Part shown: in pieces, positions 34,801 to 42,020 of the stretch | How the letters are laid out: each line of letters starts with the position of its first letter | Numbering within the stretch: position 1 is the stretch's first letter | Assembly (NCBI GenBank): GCA_963789175.1 | Contig: CAWBJO010000009.1 | Location: 558,001-622,000, forward strand | Direction: 5' to 3' | Length of the DNA stretch: 64,000 bases | Source of the DNA: CAWBJO01 sp963789175 | GTDB lineage: Bacteria; Pseudomonadota; Alphaproteobacteria; Rhizobiales; Aestuariivirgaceae | Notes under the pieces: generated by a model | What the model was told of the DNA's origin: nothing | Databases searched by the model: none | Seen by the model: the letters and a program-made list of their open reading frames with translations, nothing else | Position numbers and translations under genes: made by a program

Positions 34801-34967
34801 CGGGGGCGGAGAGCCGCCAGCAGATCGGCTGGGTCATCGTCGGCGGCCTGACGCTGGGCACGCTGCTCACGCTGTTCGTGGTGCCGACGGTCTACAGCCT
34901 GGTCGGCCGCACGCACGCGCGCGCCGGCGCCGGTATCGAGAGCGAGAGACCGCAGCCGGCGGAGTGA
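31896..34967 (+). CDS. RND-family efflux transporter permease
   Basis: A 1023-aa proton-driven pump of the AcrB/MexB type (HAE1-like). The N-terminus MQLPELCIRRPVFATVMSL begins helix 1; twelve helices are arranged as 1+5 and 1+5 around two periplasmic loops. The proton-relay aspartates are in LAIGLVVDDAIVMLENIYRH near residue 400. Repeat-2 features such as YSQIGLVTLVGLITKHGILIVEFAN and the C-terminal region are complete. Substrates are unknown; it groups by eye with multidrug rather than heavy-metal pumps. No outer-membrane channel and no regulator lie beside it. A very long open frame antisense to it is a GC artefact. Confidence 0.95.
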   Translation: MQLPELCIRRPVFATVMSLVLLLVGLVSYGRLTVREYPNIDEPVVSISTSYPGASATIVESQVTQVLEGSVAGIEGIDTIESTSRAESSRITIRFNLGLDMAAAASDVRDRVSRVRRQLPDEISEPVISKVEADAQPIIFLVFRSDGMSALELTDYVSRYVIDRFKNLTGVADVQIYGERRYAMRVWLDSDRLAGYGLTVQDIESAIRNQNAEFPAGRIESSDRELTVLSKTGLRTPEEFANIIIKSVEGYPVKLGDIARVEQGAEDQRRDSRYNGQPSITVGVIKQAVANPLDVSHAVREVLPRVNESLPEGLSVEIGNDSSVFIERSIAAVFTTIAEAIALVVLVIFFFLRSFRASVIPIVTIPVSLIGAFALMYAAGLTINTLTLLAMVLAIGLVVDDAIVMLENIYRHVEEGMAPVAAAMRGSREIGFAVVAMSLTLAAVYAPVAFTPGRTGRLFMEFALTLAGAVLISGFVALTLTPMMSSKLLRHQESHGRIFRLIEGGITGLERGYGRLLERALRMRFLVIAVALAVACGGAFYFTLLKSELSPVEDRGTVRISGTAPEGSTLAYTQRYAGQVESLIDSVPEIRSVLIISGQPDVTQFMGFGRLEDWSDRERKQQEIVSSLQPRLQRIPGIQAYASNLPSLGVRGGGRPVQFVIQSSGSYEDLNEMANRMLERIESYPGLTNVESDLNLNKPELSVDIDRDKVADLGLDISVIGRTLETLLGGREVTRYEVDGEQFDVIVQLAAEERASPETLSRIFVRSGTGEMIQLSNLVKISETVVPKELRRFNQLRAVTIEANLAEGYTIGEGLAFLDQAARETLPAGALTDVTGQSREFRTASSNLAIMFVLALMFIYLVLSAQFESFRDPLIIMLTVPLSMAGALAALHYTGGTLNVYSQIGLVTLVGLITKHGILIVEFANQKQAQGLDRLAAVKEAASLRLRPILMTTGAMVLGAVPLAIAHGAGAESRQQIGWVIVGGLTLGTLLTLFVVPTVYSLVGRTHARAGAGIESERPQPAE

Positions 34968-35023
34968 GCTTCAAGATTGCGCCCAGGCGACGCGTCGGCG
35001 TGACGACGACAGTCGAAGGAAAA

Positions 35024-35153
35024 CCATGCCGGATACTTCGAGGGGCTCGAGGCAACGCCCGGCATGGCCTTCCAGGTGGGTGATGCAGGCAGGGCCGGGA
35101 ACGGGAGTAGCCCCGCGTGCAGTTCCGACCATGGCCCGCCTTTGCTACAGGCG
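35024..35153. other. Unassigned structured element with nested inverted repeats
   Basis: Between the convergent acrB-type gene and the M20 hydrolase lies a 130-base stretch with three strong inverted repeats: CCATGCCGG/CCGGCATGG (35024-35032 with 35059-35067); a two-part stem GGGCC/GGCCC and GGAAC/GTTCC (35092-35096 with 35133-35137, 35098-35102 with 35122-35126) containing a small GGG/CCC hairpin; and CGCCT/AGGCG (35137-35141 with 35149-35153). There is no U-tract at either end. It could be a small RNA, a dispersed repeat or a two-way 3' structure. Strand is undecided, and I do not recognise a known RNA family. Confidence 0.4.
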
Positions 35154-35174
35154 TGTGACGCGGGATACGCCGAT

Positions 35175-36419
35175 TCAGGCGCCCAGGCGGCGGTCGTATT
35201 CGAGGATCGCATTGAGAAGCACCTGCGAGCCGGCGGCGCATTCCTCGAATGTCGTCGATTCCGCTTCGTTGTGGGAAAGGCCGCCGAGGCAGGGCACGAA
35301 GATCATGGTCGTCGGGGCGACGCGGGCGATGTAAGCGGCATCATGGCCGGCGCCGGAGGCGATTTCGCGCGACGCGAAGCCCGACTTCTCGGCGCCGTGC
35401 CGGACGCAGTCGATCAGCTTCTGGTCGAAGCGCACGGCGGGCGAAATCCAGATGCGCTTCTCGTCGAGGTCGAGGTTCTCCTCGGCTGCGATGCGCGTCA
35501 CGGCGTCGCGATAGTCCTTCTCCATCCGGTCGAGGACCGTCTCGTCGGGATGGCGTAGGTCGATGGTGAAGAATACTTCGCCCGGAACGACGTTGCGGCT
35601 GTTGGGGCGGTTCTCGATGAGGCCGACGCTGGCCACGCCGGGAAGATGGCTGAGACCGACCTCGTGGACGGCCCCGATCATGCGCGCCGCGCCGAGAAGC
35701 GCGTTGCGGCGCAGCTTCATCGGCGTCGCGCCGGTGTGAGCCTCCTGGCCCTTCACCGTCACCTCGTACCAGCGCATGCCCTGCACGCCGGTGACGATGC
35801 CGATCACCTTCTCCTCCGCCTCGAGGATAGGACCCTGCTCGATGTGGAGCTCGAACATGGCCTGGAACTTGTGGCTGCCGGGCGGTTCGGAGCCGCGGTA
35901 CCCGATGCGGGCGAGCTCGTCGCCGAAGGTCTTTCCGTCGCGGTCCAGGCGGGCATAGGCGTAGTCGGGAGTGAAGACGCCGGCATAGACGCCCGACGCG
36001 AGCATGGCGGGCGCGAAGCGCGACCCCTCCTCGTTCGTCCAATTGACGATCATCACGGGAGCATTGGTCTCGTAGCCGACTTCGTTCAGCGTACGGACCA
36101 CCTCGAGCGCGCCGAGCACGCCGAGGACGCCGTCGAACTTGCCGCCGGTCGGCTGGGTATCGAGGTGCGAACCCATGGCGATGGGAAGGCCTTTGGTGCG
36201 ACCGGGGCGCACGGCGAACATGTTGCCGACGCCGTCCACCTCGACCCTCAGGCCCAGCTCCTCGCAGGCGCGCTTGAACCAGTCGCGCACCTTCTTGTCG
36301 TCGTCGGAAAGCGTCAGCCGCCGGATGCCGCCCTTGGGCGTGGCGCCGAAGGCCGCCGTCTCCATGAGGCTGTCCCAGAGACGCTGGCCGTTGATGGTGA
36401 GGTTCTGCTTTGCGGTCAT
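35175..36419 (-). CDS. M20-family Zn-dependent amidohydrolase (allantoate/N-carbamoyl amino acid type)
   Basis: A 414-aa metallohydrolase of the allantoate amidohydrolase/beta-ureidopropionase/L-carbamoylase group. Metal ligands are seen in GSHLDTQPTGGKFDGVLG (His, Asp), WTNEEGSRF (Glu pair), ELHIEQGPILE (His) and GLSHNEAE near the C-terminus (His). The dimerisation domain contains GQEAHTGATPMKLRRNAL. Context with a pyrimidine-type importer and RutR suggests hydrolysis of N-carbamoyl-beta-alanine (the last step of reductive pyrimidine breakdown), but allantoate or carbamoyl amino acids cannot be excluded. It is the last gene of the minus-strand group. Confidence 0.85.
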   Translation of the reverse strand: MTAKQNLTINGQRLWDSLMETAAFGATPKGGIRRLTLSDDDKKVRDWFKRACEELGLRVEVDGVGNMFAVRPGRTKGLPIAMGSHLDTQPTGGKFDGVLGVLGALEVVRTLNEVGYETNAPVMIVNWTNEEGSRFAPAMLASGVYAGVFTPDYAYARLDRDGKTFGDELARIGYRGSEPPGSHKFQAMFELHIEQGPILEAEEKVIGIVTGVQGMRWYEVTVKGQEAHTGATPMKLRRNALLGAARMIGAVHEVGLSHLPGVASVGLIENRPNSRNVVPGEVFFTIDLRHPDETVLDRMEKDYRDAVTRIAAEENLDLDEKRIWISPAVRFDQKLIDCVRHGAEKSGFASREIASGAGHDAAYIARVAPTTMIFVPCLGGLSHNEAESTTFEECAAGSQVLLNAILEYDRRLGA

Positions 36420-36549
36420 GATTCCGGCCCTTGGATGTCGCCTGTCGGCAGTCTTCTCTGCCTCCCTCGCAACTTTCCGTCAACCGATCCGCAGAATTTT
36501 TTCACTTCGGCCGGTTGCATTGCCCGACGATGGCGAAGGCGGTCGCTCG

Positions 36550-36849
36550 TCAAACCGGCGTTCCCTCATCCGCCTCGTAGACCTTGAGGCTGCGGCCGCT
36601 CGCGCCGATCTCTGCAAGCAGCCGACGCCAGGGGACCATATGCGGCTGTTGGAAATGCCGATCGAGGTGCATGCGGCTCTCCCATTCCTCATAGATGCGG
36701 ATCAGGCCGCGATCCTCCACGTCGATGGCGTAGGAATAGGTGATGCAGCCCGCTTCCATTCGGGTCGCGGCGAGCGTTGCCGCCGCCACCGGCAGGAGCT
36801 CGGCGATGCGGTCTTCGGGTACGCGAAACGTGCCGGCCACAATGATCAT
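36550..36849 (-). CDS. YgiN-like antibiotic-biosynthesis monooxygenase-domain protein
   Basis: A 99-aa protein with the dimeric alpha/beta-barrel ABM fold: MIIVAGTFRVPED, then CITYSYAIDVEDRGLIRIYEEWES, and HFQQPHMV. Relatives are quinol monooxygenases or small oxidoreductases without cofactor. It lies between the transporter-binding protein gene and the amidohydrolase, 126 bases after the former and 130 before the latter, in the same direction. Its link to pyrimidine breakdown is unknown. Confidence 0.8.
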   Translation of the reverse strand: MIIVAGTFRVPEDRIAELLPVAAATLAATRMEAGCITYSYAIDVEDRGLIRIYEEWESRMHLDRHFQQPHMVPWRRLLAEIGASGRSLKVYEADEGTPV

Positions 36850-36975
36850 TCCCGTCCTCGCCGCTTGGCTCCCACAAGGCTCGGTCGCGGCCCGCGGAAC
36901 ACCGGTGAGCTGCCGCCCTGCCCTTTCCGGGCGCGAGGGACCGGCGGGCTCGACGCCCGCCCGTCCGGCTTTTCG

Positions 36976-37971
36976 CTACATCGACTTTATCTTGTCGGTC
37001 ACGGCATGGCTGAAGGCGCCTTCCGGGACCTTGGTGATGACCGGATCGGAGCCGCCCTTCATCAGGGTGTCGACGGTCCGCTGATAGGCCGCTTCGTCGA
37101 GCACGCCGTCGGAGCCTTCGGTCAGCTTGTTGATCTCGCCCATCATGCGGGTTTGATGCTTCTCGGTCTGGGCGCCGGTCGAGTCGTTGTCGAGGACGAT
37201 CTTGGCGGCGGCGTCGGGATTCTGGCGGGCCCATTCAAAGCCCTCCATGGACGCCTTGACGAAGCGCGCCATGACGTCGACGAACTTCTCATCCTTGAGC
37301 CTGTCCTCGAGAACGTAGAGTCCATCCTCGAGCGTCGCGACGCCCTGGTCCTCATATTTGAAGACGACGAGCTCTTCGGGCTTCAGGCCCGCGTCGATGA
37401 CCTGCCAGTATTCGTTGTAGGTCATGGTCGAGATGCAGTCGGCCTGCTTCTGCAGGAGCGGGTCGACGTTGAAGCCCTGCTTCAGGACCTTGACGCCGTC
37501 GGCACCTTCGGCGGTCGGAATGCCGAGCTGACTCATCCACGATAGGAAGGGATACTCGTTGCCGAAGAACCAGACGCCGAGCGTCTTGCCCTTGAAGTCG
37601 GCGGGCGCCTTGATGCCCGTCTCGGCGCGGCAGGTGAGCATCATGCCGGAACGCTTGAAAGGCTGGGCGATGTTGACCAGCGGAACGCCCTTCTCGCGCG
37701 AGGCGAGAGCGGACGGCATCCAGTCGATGATGACGTCGGCGCCGCCGCCGGCGATCACCTGGGGCGGCGCGATGTCCGGTCCGCCGGGCTTGATCTCGAC
37801 GTCGAGGCCCGCCTTCTCGTAGAGGCCCTGGTCCTTGGCGACGTAGTAGCCGGCGAACTGGGCCTGGGTCACCCATTTGAGCTGCAGCGTCACCTTGTCG
37901 GCCGCCGCCGCCTCGAAACCGCCGCCGAGCAGGAACACCGCCGACGCAACCAAAAACAACCTTTTCATCAT
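36976..37971 (-). CDS. NMT1/THI5-type ABC transporter substrate-binding protein
   Basis: A 331-aa periplasmic binding protein with a Sec signal (MMKRLFLVASAVFLLGGGFEA then AAADK). The mature start QLKWVTQAQFAGYYVAKDQGLYEKAGLDVE is typical of the NMT1/THI5-like family, which binds pyrimidine-type compounds such as thiamine precursors, and the GGADVIIDWMPSAL and FGNEYPFLSWM segments fit. The ATG pair at 37971/37968 follows AAGGAG. It is the last of four transporter genes. With rutR beside it, the ligand is probably a pyrimidine or pyrimidine breakdown product; this is inference. Confidence 0.88.
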   Translation of the reverse strand: MMKRLFLVASAVFLLGGGFEAAAADKVTLQLKWVTQAQFAGYYVAKDQGLYEKAGLDVEIKPGGPDIAPPQVIAGGGADVIIDWMPSALASREKGVPLVNIAQPFKRSGMMLTCRAETGIKAPADFKGKTLGVWFFGNEYPFLSWMSQLGIPTAEGADGVKVLKQGFNVDPLLQKQADCISTMTYNEYWQVIDAGLKPEELVVFKYEDQGVATLEDGLYVLEDRLKDEKFVDVMARFVKASMEGFEWARQNPDAAAKIVLDNDSTGAQTEKHQTRMMGEINKLTEGSDGVLDEAAYQRTVDTLMKGGSDPVITKVPEGAFSHAVTDKIKSM

Positions 37972-38002
37972 CACTCTCCTTCCCTGTCGTTCACAAAACC
38001 CG

Positions 38003-38965
38003 TCAACGCGTCCGATACGAGGGATGCCAGAAGGTCGCGGCCCGTTCGAGCAGCGCAACCGCCCCGTAGAAGGCCGAGCCCGCAACAGCCGCGACCGCGA
38101 TTTCCGCCCATACCATGTCCAGGCTCAAGCGTCCGACCTCGGTCGAAATGCGAAAACCCATGCCGACGATCGGCGTGCCGAAGAACTCGGCAACGATGGC
38201 GCCGATGAGGGCGAGCGTGGAGTTGATCTTGAGCGCATTGAAGATGAAGGGCAAGGCCGCCGGCAAGCGGAGCTTCACGAGGCTCGCCCAGTAGCCGGCA
38301 CCGTAGGAGCGCATGAGGTCGCGTTCGAGACGGCTCGCCTCGGAAAGGCCGACGACGGTATTCACGAGCATCGGGAAGAAGGTCATGACGACCACCACCG
38401 CGGCCTTGGACTGCCAGTCGAAGCCGAACCACATGACCATGATGGGCGCGATGCCGATGATCGGAAGGGCGGAGACGAAATTGCCGAGCGGAATGAGGCC
38501 GCGGGCGAAGAAGGGCACGCGGTCGGCGAGAACAGCGACGAGGAACCCCGACAGGCAGCCGATGGCCCAGCCGGGCAGGACGGCGCGGATGAAAGTCTGG
38601 ACGAAGTCCGCCCACAGCGTCGGGAGGGCGCCCGAGAAGGCGGCGGCGATGGCGGAGGGCGGCGGCAGGAGCACCATGGGCACTCGCAAGCCAACGGTCA
38701 CGACCTCCCACAGGAAGAGGAGGAATGCCCCGAAGGCGACCGGCACGAGGACGGTCACGAGGCGGGAGCGGAAGGTGTCGCGAAACTCGAGGCCGGCCAG
38801 GGCGCTCACTACCTTCCATGCCGCCAGCCACAGGACGAACATGGCGCACCAGAAGGCGGTGCCGGGCCGCACGCCTGCGGCATGCACATGGCGCAACACG
38901 GCGAGGCAGCTGACGGTCACGGCGAACGCGCCGAGGAACGGCATCGCGGCGCCCGTCGCCTTCAC
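38003..38965 (-). CDS. ABC transporter permease (SsuC/ThiX type), second subunit
   Basis: Inner-membrane permease of about 320 aa. The BPD transmembrane domain occupies the C-terminal 200 residues, with an EAA-type loop MRSYGAGYWASLVKLRLPAALPF. The N-terminal 80 residues add two extra hydrophobic segments. A GTG at 38965 overlaps the stop of the preceding permease (GTGA), and an ATG follows at 38944 (MPFLGAF); I keep the coupled GTG but the ATG is equally possible. Two different permeases in one operon suggest a heterodimeric channel. Confidence 0.87.
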   Translation of the reverse strand: MKATGAAMPFLGAFAVTVSCLAVLRHVHAAGVRPGTAFWCAMFVLWLAAWKVVSALAGLEFRDTFRSRLVTVLVPVAFGAFLLFLWEVVTVGLRVPMVLLPPPSAIAAAFSGALPTLWADFVQTFIRAVLPGWAIGCLSGFLVAVLADRVPFFARGLIPLGNFVSALPIIGIAPIMVMWFGFDWQSKAAVVVVMTFFPMLVNTVVGLSEASRLERDLMRSYGAGYWASLVKLRLPAALPFIFNALKINSTLALIGAIVAEFFGTPIVGMGFRISTEVGRLSLDMVWAEIAVAAVAGSAFYGAVALLERAATFWHPSYRTR

Positions 38966-39870
38966 GGCTGCCGTCCCATCATCTTCAGAGTCGCGCGCTC
39001 GGCTACGCCGACGGCCGCGACCATGAGAGCGGCGACGGCCGCGGCGACGAAGAGGGCCGCCCAGATCTGAATGGTCTGACCGTAGTAGGAACCGACGAGA
39101 AGGCGGGCGCCGAGGCCGGCTTGGGCGCCGGTCGGCAGCTCGCCGACGATTGCGCCGACGAGCGAGATGGCGACGGCCACCTTGAGGCTGGCGAAAAGGA
39201 AAGGCACGGATGCCGGCCAGCGCAGCTTGGAGAAGGTCTGCCAGCGCCCTGCATTGTAGGTGCGCATGAGGTCGAGCTGCATGGGATCGGGCGACGTCAG
39301 GCCCTTCACCATCCCGATGGTGACGGGGAAGAAGCAGAGATAGGCGGAGATGATCGACTTGGGGAGCAGTCCGACGAGGCCGACCGAACCAAGGACGACG
39401 ATGACGATCGGCGCCACGGCGAGGATCGGGATCGTCTGGGAGGCGATGATCCACGGCATCAGGCTCTTGTGCAGCGAGCGCACGTGGACGATGGCGACGG
39501 CGAGGAGGATGCCGAGGAGCGAGCCGAAGGCGAAACCGAGGAGAGAGGAGGAGACGGTCACCCAGGCGTGGTTCACGAGACTGCGCTTCGACGTGACCGG
39601 CGTTGCGACGGTGGTCGCCCACACCTCGCGCAGCACCTGGTGGGGTGCCGGCAGCAGCGGCCGCTCCTCGCTCCAGGCGGCAAGCGCCGTCGCGAGTGGG
39701 CCAGCGGCGGGATCGAGGCCGCGCAGAAACGGTGCGTTGAGCCAGACGGCTGCGGCATACCAAAGGAGAAGAACGACAGCGACGACGACCAAGACGGGGA
39801 CCGCCCGGTCGCGCCAGCCCGGCGCGGCGGACCGGCGCACAGGCGGCAGCACCGCGACATCACTCGTCAT
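38962..39870 (-). CDS. ABC transporter permease (SsuC/ThiX type), first subunit
   Basis: Inner-membrane permease of 302 aa with one helix near the N-terminus (VPVLVVVAVVLLLWYAAAV), a soluble segment with PAPHQVLREVWAT, and the BPD domain with an EAA-type loop LMRTYNAGRWQTFSKLRWPASVPF. I chose the ATG at 39870 (MTSDVAV); it starts 11 bases inside the end of the ATPase gene. An in-frame GTG at 39903 lies deeper within the ATPase gene. It pairs with the next permease and the ATPase before it. Confidence 0.88.
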   Translation of the reverse strand: MTSDVAVLPPVRRSAAPGWRDRAVPVLVVVAVVLLLWYAAAVWLNAPFLRGLDPAAGPLATALAAWSEERPLLPAPHQVLREVWATTVATPVTSKRSLVNHAWVTVSSSLLGFAFGSLLGILLAVAIVHVRSLHKSLMPWIIASQTIPILAVAPIVIVVLGSVGLVGLLPKSIISAYLCFFPVTIGMVKGLTSPDPMQLDLMRTYNAGRWQTFSKLRWPASVPFLFASLKVAVAISLVGAIVGELPTGAQAGLGARLLVGSYYGQTIQIWAALFVAAAVAALMVAAVGVAERATLKMMGRQP

Positions 39871-40657
39871 AGGAATGACCGGCGCGCAGGCCCTCGCGGA
39901 CACGCTGCGCGATTTCGAGGAAAGCCTTGGTCTCGCGAAAATCCAGGCGACGGTCGCGCGGGAAGTCGCATTCGATGACGTCGATGATGCGGCCCGGGCG
40001 CGGCGACATCACCACGATGCGCGTCGACAGGAACACCGCTTCGGGAATGGAATGGGTGACGAAGATCACCGTCTTGCGCGTCTCGTGCCACAGCCGGAGG
40101 AGCTGGAGGTTGAGGTTGTCGCGAACGATCTCGTCGAGGGCGCCGAACGGCTCGTCCATCAGCAGCAGCTTCGGATCGAAGGAGAGGGCGCGGGCGATGG
40201 AGGCGCGCTGCTGCATGCCGCCCGACAGCTGCCAGGGGAACTTGCGCTCGAAGCCCTTGAGATTGACGAGCTCGAGGTTGCGCCTGGCGCGCTGGCGTCG
40301 CTCGGCGGCCGGGTAGCCCATGATCTCGAGCGGCAGCATGACGTTGCGCTCGACGGTGCGCCACGGATAGAGGGCCGGTGCCTGGAACACATAGCCGTAC
40401 TGGCGCTTGAGGCGCGCCTCGCCGGGGGCGAGGTCGTTGATGCGGATGGTGCCGCCGGTCGGCTGCTCGAGATCGGCGATGATGCGGAGCAGCGTGGTCT
40501 TGCCGCAGCCCGAGGGACCGATCAGCGAGACGAAATCGCCGGCCTCGACGTCGAGATCGACGTCGGACAGGGCGAAGAGCGGACCGTCTGCGGTGTCGAA
40601 GGTCAAGGTGAGACCCCGCGCTTCGATGACACGGCCATTCTTCGGCGCCGGCGACAC
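39860..40657 (-). CDS. ABC transporter ATP-binding protein (nitrate/sulfonate/pyrimidine type)
   Basis: A 265-aa ABC ATPase of the SsuB/TauB/ThiZ group. Walker A is GPSGCGKTTLLR, the Q-loop is in YGYVFQAPALYPWRTV, the signature is LSGGMQQRASIARAL, Walker B is LLLMDEPFGALD and the H-loop is VTHSIPEAV. The start is a GTG at 40657; I found no ATG upstream in this frame. It is the first gene of the transporter operon, 118 bases from the divergent rutR. Confidence 0.92.
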   Translation of the reverse strand: MSPAPKNGRVIEARGLTLTFDTADGPLFALSDVDLDVEAGDFVSLIGPSGCGKTTLLRIIADLEQPTGGTIRINDLAPGEARLKRQYGYVFQAPALYPWRTVERNVMLPLEIMGYPAAERRQRARRNLELVNLKGFERKFPWQLSGGMQQRASIARALSFDPKLLLMDEPFGALDEIVRDNLNLQLLRLWHETRKTVIFVTHSIPEAVFLSTRIVVMSPRPGRIIDVIECDFPRDRRLDFRETKAFLEIAQRVREGLRAGHSYDE

Positions 40658-40744
40658 CGTTTTCGAATGACCGGACGCCTTACGACTCAGCGCGCCCTCC
40701 CCCTCTTTACCTCGTTGGTGATTTGAGCATAGGTTGCAACGGAA

Positions 40745-40760
40745 TTGATCAAACGGTCAA
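40745..40760. promoter_or_regulatory. RutR operator
   Basis: TTGATCAAACGGTCAA at 40745-40760 is an inverted repeat (TTGAYC-N4-GGTCAA) matching the known E. coli RutR site TTGACCANNTGGTCAA at 14 of 16 positions by my reading. It lies 16 bases before the rutR start and 88 bases before the divergent transporter operon, so it could serve both autoregulation and transporter control. It probably responds to uracil, as in E. coli. Confidence 0.7.
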
Positions 40761-40775
40761 GTTTGACAGGCTGCG

Positions 40776-41405
40776 ATGCCCACAAACCGGAAACCCAGAT
40801 CGCGGATCGGCGAGATCAATTCCGGACGCATCCTCGATGCAGCCCTGAGCGTATTCGCCCATCACGGCTTCTCGGGCGCCCGCCTCGACGAGATCGCCGA
40901 AGCGGCGGGCATGTCGAAGCCCAATCTCCTCTACTACTTCCGCAGCAAGGACGAGCTCTACCGCGCGGTGCTGACCCGGACCCTCGAGCTGTGGCTCGAA
41001 CCGCTGCGCGAGCTCGACCCGAACGGCGATCCGCGCGCCGCCTTCGGCCACTACATCCGGCGCAAGCTCGACTATTCGCGTTCGCATCCGGACGGCTCGC
41101 GGCTCTTCGCCATCGAGATCATGCAGGGGGCGCCGCATCTCGCGCACGTGCTGAGCGGCGAGCTCGCCGCGCTGTTCGACCTCAAATGCAAGCTCATCCG
41201 CCGCTGGATCGCAGAAGGACGACTCTCCGACATCGATCCGCACCACGTCCTGTTCTCGATCTGGGCGACGACGCAGCACTATGCGGATTTCGCGGCGCAG
41301 ATCCGGACGCTGACCGGGAAGGACTTCAACGACGAGGCGTTCTTCGAAAATGCGGCGCGCGCCATTGAGACGATCCTGCTCGACGGACTATTGCCGAGGC
41401 CGTGA
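40776..41405 (+). CDS. rutR: TetR-family regulator RutR
   Basis: A 209-aa TetR-type repressor. The N-terminal helix-turn-helix covers about residues 15-60 (ILDAALSVFAHHGFSGARLDEIAEAAGMSKPNLLYYF is the region; the recognition helix is SKPNLLYYFRSKDELY). The C-terminal domain resembles RutR, with RLFAIEIMQGAPHL, IDPHHVLFSIWATTQHYADF and SDEAFFENAARAI-like ends. RutR senses uracil or thymine and controls pyrimidine use. Context fits: a divergent pyrimidine-type importer and a carbamoyl-hydrolase. Its last 18 bases overlap the convergent eda. Confidence 0.9.
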   Translation: MPTNRKPRSRIGEINSGRILDAALSVFAHHGFSGARLDEIAEAAGMSKPNLLYYFRSKDELYRAVLTRTLELWLEPLRELDPNGDPRAAFGHYIRRKLDYSRSHPDGSRLFAIEIMQGAPHLAHVLSGELAALFDLKCKLIRRWIAEGRLSDIDPHHVLFSIWATTQHYADFAAQIRTLTGKDFNDEAFFENAARAIETILLDGLLPRP

Positions 41406-42020
41406 CACGCGGGCCGCAAGAGCGGTGATGGCGGCCCAGTCGCCGGACCTGACGAGCGCCGGCGGCGCCATCCAGGAGCCGCCGACGCACAGGACGTTCG
41501 GAACCGCCAGGTAGTCCTGGGCATTGTGTTCGCCGATGCCGCCGGTCGGGCAGAAACGAAGGTCGGGCAGCGGCGAAACCAGCGACTTCAGACAGGCGAC
41601 ACCGCCCGACGCCTCGGCGGGAAAGAACTTCTGGATCAGGTAACCGCGCTCGCGGAGCGCCAGCATCTCGCTGACGGTCGCGGCGCCCGGCAGCCAGGGA
41701 ACGGCGGACTGCGCCGCGGCCTCGCACAAAGCCGGCGTCGCCCCCGGACTGACGAGGAAGCGGCAGCCGCGCTTCTCCGCCTCGGCGAACTGGCCGGGTG
41801 CGGTCAGCGTGCCGGCACCGACGACGGCCTCGGGAACACCGCGCACGATGGCGGCAATGGCATCGAGCGCGGCGGCCGAGCGCAAGGTGACCTCGATCAG
41901 GCCGATGCCGCCTTCGACCAGGGCCCGCGCCAGCGGCACCGCCACTGCGACGTCCTCGACGACGAGGACGGCGACGATGCGCGACCGCCCCAGAATATCG
42001 GCGATGGCCTTGCCATTCAT
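41388..42020 (-). CDS. eda: 2-dehydro-3-deoxy-6-phosphogluconate aldolase
   Basis: A 210-aa class I aldolase that splits KDPG into pyruvate and glyceraldehyde-3-phosphate, the last step of the Entner-Doudoroff pathway. The catalytic Glu43 is in LIEVTLRSA and the Schiff-base Lys131 in IQKFFPAEASGG; the phosphate-binding segment is FCPTGGIGEHNAQDYL. Its ATG overlaps the glucokinase stop (ATGA). Fifth and last gene of the ED operon. Confidence 0.94.
   Translation of the reverse strand: MNGKAIADILGRSRIVAVLVVEDVAVAVPLARALVEGGIGLIEVTLRSAAALDAIAAIVRGVPEAVVGAGTLTAPGQFAEAEKRGCRFLVSPGATPALCEAAAQSAVPWLPGAATVSEMLALRERGYLIQKFFPAEASGGVACLKSLVSPLPDLRFCPTGGIGEHNAQDYLAVPNVLCVGGSWMAPPALVRSGDWAAITALAARVSRPRQ

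Noticed and set aside
30783..34916. A 1377-codon open frame antisense to the RND genes
   Set aside because: The plus strand encodes an intact adaptor and pump; the antisense frame is His/Arg/Asp-rich with no domain, as expected in the shadow of GC-rich coding DNA.
34892..35334. Short open frames on both strands through the structured element after the RND pump
   Set aside because: They run into the ends of the flanking genes in wrong frames and cross perfect inverted repeats; I could not support any as a gene.
36943..36961. Seven-bp GC stem after the pyrimidine-type binding protein gene as a terminator
   Set aside because: It lacks a T-run on the minus strand, where termination would be needed.
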